NCBI GenBank assembly: GCA_031284385.1
Contig: JAISZZ010000052.1
Location: 1-6,960 of the forward strand
Length of the DNA stretch: 6,960 nucleotides
Origin: Treponema sp.
GTDB lineage: Bacteria; Spirochaetota; Spirochaetia; Treponematales; Breznakiellaceae
Direction of reading: 5' to 3'
The first letter of the stretch is position 1. Each line of letters opens with the position of its first letter. The notes beneath the pieces are model-generated. The model was given only the letters and a program-made list of their open reading frames with translations. It was not told where the DNA came from and did not search any database. The translations under genes were made by a program, and so were the position numbers. This document shows positions 4,046-6,960 of this stretch, in pieces.

Positions 4046-6891
4046 TACGAACCTCCCTCAAGTGATTCGATGGTATTAAGTTTGATTTTTTGTTTAGTAT
4101 TTGTATCGCTCCAACCGGCAGCGCTATACGCTTCGGTACCGGCCGCAGGGACATAAACGAAAAAAAAGGTGTTGGTTTTCCCACTGGAAACCGCATTATT
4201 AACCAGAACCGGCGGCGACAGTTTACGGCAAATGATTGCCATAGTTCCGATAGTTTCAGGGTAAAAACCATATTGATCGATATGTCCCAGCGCGCTATCC
4301 GACCCAATTTCTATATAGTCAACTAATGACCCCCTAAAAGCATTCGCGCCTATTGAACCAACATTGTCGGGAATAGAAAGGCTCCCGCTTGAACTGCGGG
4401 CGGAGACTACCGTGTTTCCGTCCAGCAATAGTTGACCATCGCAGGCCGCGCTGAATTTTCCACTTCCTGTTACGGTGAAGCGGATATTGGAACAACTAGC
4501 GAACGGACTATTACTAAAATTAGTTACGTCTGTGATTGTCTCAACTGTGGAGGGCATGGTAAGCGATATAAGATTTGTACAGCTCTTAAAAACCTTATTA
4601 TTGATTTTCGTGAGCGTGTCTGGAAGTTTTATGCTTGTTATATTTGTGTTACTCAAAAATAACTCTGTCGCTAACTCGGTAGGTCCGTTAGGGAGCGTCA
4701 CGCCGCCTGTAACTTTGCCTACAGCAAAAATATTGTTACCCTCTATCAGTATTTTGCCCGAATCATCCGTCCTAAGATTTCCCTCGCCGCTTAAAATAAA
4801 GCTCTCAATGACGCTATTAGAGGTGGGGAAAGCCTTATTTTTTACGTCCACTGAGGCTGGCATAGCAATGATTTCGATTGTTGTGCAACTCTTAAACGCC
4901 TCCTCATTGAGCGTGATTAGGCTAGGCATTGAGACAGTTCCCGCAAGTTTTGAGCAGCTAGAAAAAGCCTGCTTGCCTATTGTTTCAACAGAATCGAGCC
5001 CTGATATTTTAGTGATACCGGTGCAACCACTAAACGCAGCCTCTCCAATAATTTTTACCTTTCCGCCCAGCTTGACGGATGTAATTCCGGTAAGACTCTT
5101 AAATGCCGATGCCCCTATATATTCGAGAGTTTTGGGCATTTCCAGATCGCCGGTAATTTTCGTGCAGGATGCAAACGCACTGTCGTTTATTTTTTTTAAT
5201 GCCGCCGGCATATTGATAACGGCAAGTTTAGTGCATGCAGAAAACATTTCTTTGGAAATAGTTTCCAGCCTGTCTGAGAGGGTAACGGTTTCAAGGCTGG
5301 TGCAGCCATAAAACGCTTTATCGCCAAAGCCGGCTGCCGGCACATCGGCTGTTTTTAAACCGGTGGCTTGCCAAAACGCGCCTTCGCCTATGTATTCAAT
5401 GGTTTGTGGTGTTTTTATTGAAGTGAGCGCTTTGCAATTATAAAACGCTTCTTTGCCAATAGTTTTTACGGTATTGGGAATAGTGATGGATACAAGTTTT
5501 TCGCATGACCTGAATGCGTTTTCGCCTATGCTGATCACCGGCGCGTCTGGGCTTATTTCCATTGAAATAAGTTTTTTAGCGTTATTAAACATTTTGTCAT
5601 TTATCCGCGTCAAAGTATCCGGCAGTTTTACGGTTGTTATGCTGCCCGCGTTGCGCTCAAACAGGCCGTCCGCGATTAAGGCAACACCGGAGGGTATAAC
5701 CACGTTTATATCCGGCCCGAAAGTCATCGGGTAAACGGATAAAATTTTGCCGTTATTTGACAGTAGCATCTTGCCGCTTGAATCGGCGCTGTAACCGCCC
5801 GGCCCCCGCGCCGCAAACACGATATTCGGGCAATTATCAAAAGCATCTGTCGCTATGCCCTGAATCGTGCCGGGAAAAGAAACCTGCGCCATTGTTCCGC
5901 AGTCCATAAAAGTTTTTTCGCCTATATATTTTAACGTGCCGGGAAGCGTAATTTCCGTAAGCCTGTCTTTGTTATCGCAGGCCGCCGCTGGTGGAAGTAA
6001 GCGCTCCCCGTGGCAGCCGCTCAAATCAACCGCCGTGAATTTTCCCCCCAATGCCTCAAAAAAAGGTTGCACCGAATTTGTGCCGGTACCAAAATCTTCA
6101 ACATTGATACCGCTAAGGCTGACACGGTACGGATTCAACGGCGAATTTGCCGGTTTTGACGCAAGATACGCTTTAAGGTATTCCAAACTCGTAAAAACCG
6201 CTTCCGTTCTACCCGTTACTCGCGGAAAATTCTTTTCGCCCAGTCTGTTGATAGCTTTTACCTGTATGTTATAGGATTTTTGGTCGGTCAAATTTTCAAT
6301 AAGAATACTCGTCAACGGCGGCAGCGCATCTAGTTTTTCCGCCGGCACACCCGCGGCGCCGTCCGGATCGCACCAAACCTCGTAAGATTCAGCGCCAAAT
6401 ACCTCCGTCCAGCTTACGATTAACTGCGTGTAATTAATTCCGGGTATGGCGATAGGATTCTTGACGGTGGGCCCCATGCCAAAAGCATCGAGCCGCGTTA
6501 CTGTAACCGTATAAATTTTGTGATTGCCGCCGTCCGCCGGAATTACTTCTATTAAAATTATATTATCGCCTTCGGCAAGCGAAACCGTGTTTCCACCGTC
6601 TTCGGCGGCGCGCGTTAAATAATTTTTTGATGTTCCGGCGCCGGTATTGCTGATAACAACAGATCCGCCATTTGCGGCAAGAGTTATCGTTACCGTATCA
6701 ACCGTGTTGCCTACATAGGAAACATATTCCATTATATCAGGCGAAAAATCAGGCGTTAACATTCCGAAATCCAGTTCAAGATACGTTATCAACGCACCGC
6801 CGGAAGGAGTTTCTGTATCCACTTGCATTTCGCAGCCATTAACGGCGATTGCGTATAAAAGTGTACATAAAAGCGCAAAAAAGGCCCGAAG
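4045..6891 (-). CDS. large BspA-type LRR lipoprotein with cadherin-like and Fn3 domains; 5' end missing
   Basis: The first ATG in the frame (6828) would give 927 residues, but the frame stays open upstream and encodes LRAFFALLCTLLYAIAVNGC (6891-6832), a hydrophobic signal and lipobox (Cys codon 6834-6832). The true start therefore lies upstream, beyond readable sequence. Numbering from 6828: residues 13-113 are a cadherin-like beta-sandwich (LELDFGMLTPDFSP, then KIYTVTVTRLD), 122-208 an fn3 domain (LIVSWTEVFGAESYEVW, SYNIQVKAINRLGE), and 211-288 the pre-LRR cap (FTSLEYLKAYLASKPAN, ALGGKFTAVDLSGC). From 289 to about 855 come BspA-type LRRs (GxxAFxxC, 21-25 residue period), broken by three beta islands. 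The end (SPPVLVNN, FVYVPAAGTEAYSAAGW) is the usual BspA-like closing segment. Such proteins are surface adhesins or ligand binders; no catalytic motif is visible. The gene is first in a coupled block, with the next gene overlapping its stop by one base. Confidence 0.93.
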   Translation of the reverse strand, partial: LRAFFALLCTLLYAIAVNGCEMQVDTETPSGGALITYLELDFGMLTPDFSPDIMEYVSYVGNTVDTVTITLAANGGSVVISNTGAGTSKNYLTRAAEDGGNTVSLAEGDNIILIEVIPADGGNHKIYTVTVTRLDAFGMGPTVKNPIAIPGINYTQLIVSWTEVFGAESYEVWCDPDGAAGVPAEKLDALPPLTSILIENLTDQKSYNIQVKAINRLGEKNFPRVTGRTEAVFTSLEYLKAYLASKPANSPLNPYRVSLSGINVEDFGTGTNSVQPFFEALGGKFTAVDLSGCHGERLLPPAAACDNKDRLTEITLPGTLKYIGEKTFMDCGTMAQVSFPGTIQGIATDAFDNCPNIVFAARGPGGYSADSSGKMLLSNNGKILSVYPMTFGPDINVVIPSGVALIADGLFERNAGSITTVKLPDTLTRINDKMFNNAKKLISMEISPDAPVISIGENAFRSCEKLVSITIPNTVKTIGKEAFYNCKALTSIKTPQTIEYIGEGAFWQATGLKTADVPAAGFGDKAFYGCTSLETVTLSDRLETISKEMFSACTKLAVINMPAALKKINDSAFASCTKITGDLEMPKTLEYIGASAFKSLTGITSVKLGGKVKIIGEAAFSGCTGITKISGLDSVETIGKQAFSSCSKLAGTVSMPSLITLNEEAFKSCTTIEIIAMPASVDVKNKAFPTSNSVIESFILSGEGNLRTDDSGKILIEGNNIFAVGKVTGGVTLPNGPTELATELFLSNTNITSIKLPDTLTKINNKVFKSCTNLISLTMPSTVETITDVTNFSNSPFASCSNIRFTVTGSGKFSAACDGQLLLDGNTVVSARSSSGSLSIPDNVGSIGANAFRGSLVDYIEIGSDSALGHIDQYGFYPETIGTMAIICRKLSPPVLVNNAVSSGKTNTFFFVYVPAAGTEAYSAAGWSDTNTKQKIKLNTIESLEGGS
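4051..4058 (-). promoter_or_regulatory. strong ribosome-binding site for the second LRR lipoprotein gene
   Basis: The minus strand reads AGGGAGGT, with GGAGG ending 6 nt before the ATG at 4045. It lies inside the last codons of the upstream LRR gene (Glu-Gly-Gly-Ser-stop), and stop and start share one base (TAATG). It is the best Shine-Dalgarno match in the window. It fixes the start at 4045, which the signal peptide beginning MKTLLKK independently supports. Confidence 0.85.
4294..5964 (-). repeat. BspA-type leucine-rich-repeat array in the large LRR lipoprotein
   Basis: The array covers residues 289-845, counted from the ATG at 6828. The most regular run has the phenylalanine of GxxAF at 439, 462, 485, 506, 529, 552, 576, 599, 622, 645 and 667, which is a 23-residue (69-nt) period with slips of one or two residues. 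Further repeats lie around 307-330, 390-414, 724-776 and 831-855. The repeat plan is LxxIxIPxxVxxIGxxAFxxCxxL. The regularity also leaves long open frames on the opposite strand. Confidence 0.9.
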
Positions 6892-6960
6892 CGGGGGGCC
6901 GCCCCCCCCCGCGCCCCGCGGGTGGGGGGGGGAACGAGGGGGGGCGCGGGGCGGGCGCGG
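6892..6960. other. G/C homopolymer tail, probable contig-end sequencing or assembly artefact
   Basis: Only four of these 69 bases are A or T (one T at 6923; A at 6933, 6934 and 6937). The stretch consists of runs of up to ten identical G or C with short GCGC joints. The adjoining 6,900 bases have balanced composition. The tail begins just where the start of the large LRR lipoprotein gene should lie. In the gene's frame it would give only glycine, proline and arginine-rich nonsense with no start codon. Poly-G reads at low coverage or a mis-assembled contig end are the simplest explanation; a genuine GC-rich hairpin is less likely. Confidence 0.75.

Noticed and set aside
3972..4307. 111-codon minus-strand frame across the junction of the two LRR genes
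   Set aside because: It is a shifted reading of the end of one gene and the start of the next, both of which have better protein evidence and a strong ribosome-binding site.
4475..5311. 278-codon plus-strand open frame inside the large LRR gene
   Set aside because: It is the complement of the regular 69-nt repeats, which avoids stops by periodicity. Its translation is a monotonous Leu/Ser/Val pattern with no domain, and the minus-strand frame clearly encodes LRRs.
4294..5964. CRISPR-like or tandem DNA satellite suggested by the regular repetition
   Set aside because: The period is conserved at the protein level, with variable DNA and no identical repeats or spacers. It is a coding LRR array.

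Overview
The window reads almost entirely on the minus strand and carries five co-directional genes for exported proteins. From right to left, in the direction of transcription, they are: a large BspA-type leucine-rich-repeat (LRR) lipoprotein cut off at the right edge (4045 to about 6891); a second LRR lipoprotein with a PKD/Ig-like domain and a large C-terminal surface domain (1868-4045); a small FMN-binding lipoprotein (1482-1871); a 182-bp gap with two inverted repeats; a lipoprotein of unknown function (574-1299); and the N-terminal third of a TonB-dependent receptor that runs off the left edge (1-577). Nothing on the plus strand looks like a real gene.

The likely source is a gut spirochaete, probably treponeme-like. 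The reasons are the concentration of lipoproteins with loose lipoboxes, the cadherin-like plus BspA-type LRR architecture, and an outer-membrane TonB receptor, which needs a diderm cell. This is recognition from memory of protein style, not a database result. A Bacteroidetes source is less likely but not excluded. No tRNA, rRNA, CRISPR, transposase or phage gene was seen.

Three of the four gene junctions are overlaps (TAATG at 4045, ATGA at 1868-1871, ATGA at 574-577). The three upstream genes are therefore translationally coupled, as are the two downstream genes. The 182-bp gap splits the run into two coupled blocks and holds hairpin-forming repeats that may be repetitive elements or regulatory RNA.

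Taken together the window looks like a cell-envelope module: two large ligand-binding or adhesive surface lipoproteins, a one-domain flavoprotein with the ApbE-type flavinylation motif, another lipoprotein, and a TonB-dependent outer-membrane gate. An attractive but unproven reading is a surface capture, redox and import system, for example for a corrinoid, iron chelate or other cofactor.

The right end (from about 6892) is almost pure G/C homopolymer, unlike the rest of the window. It is probably a contig-end sequencing or assembly artefact, and it has removed the true start of the first gene. In-frame sequence upstream of the first ATG (6828) encodes a signal peptide and lipobox, so that ATG is not the real start.
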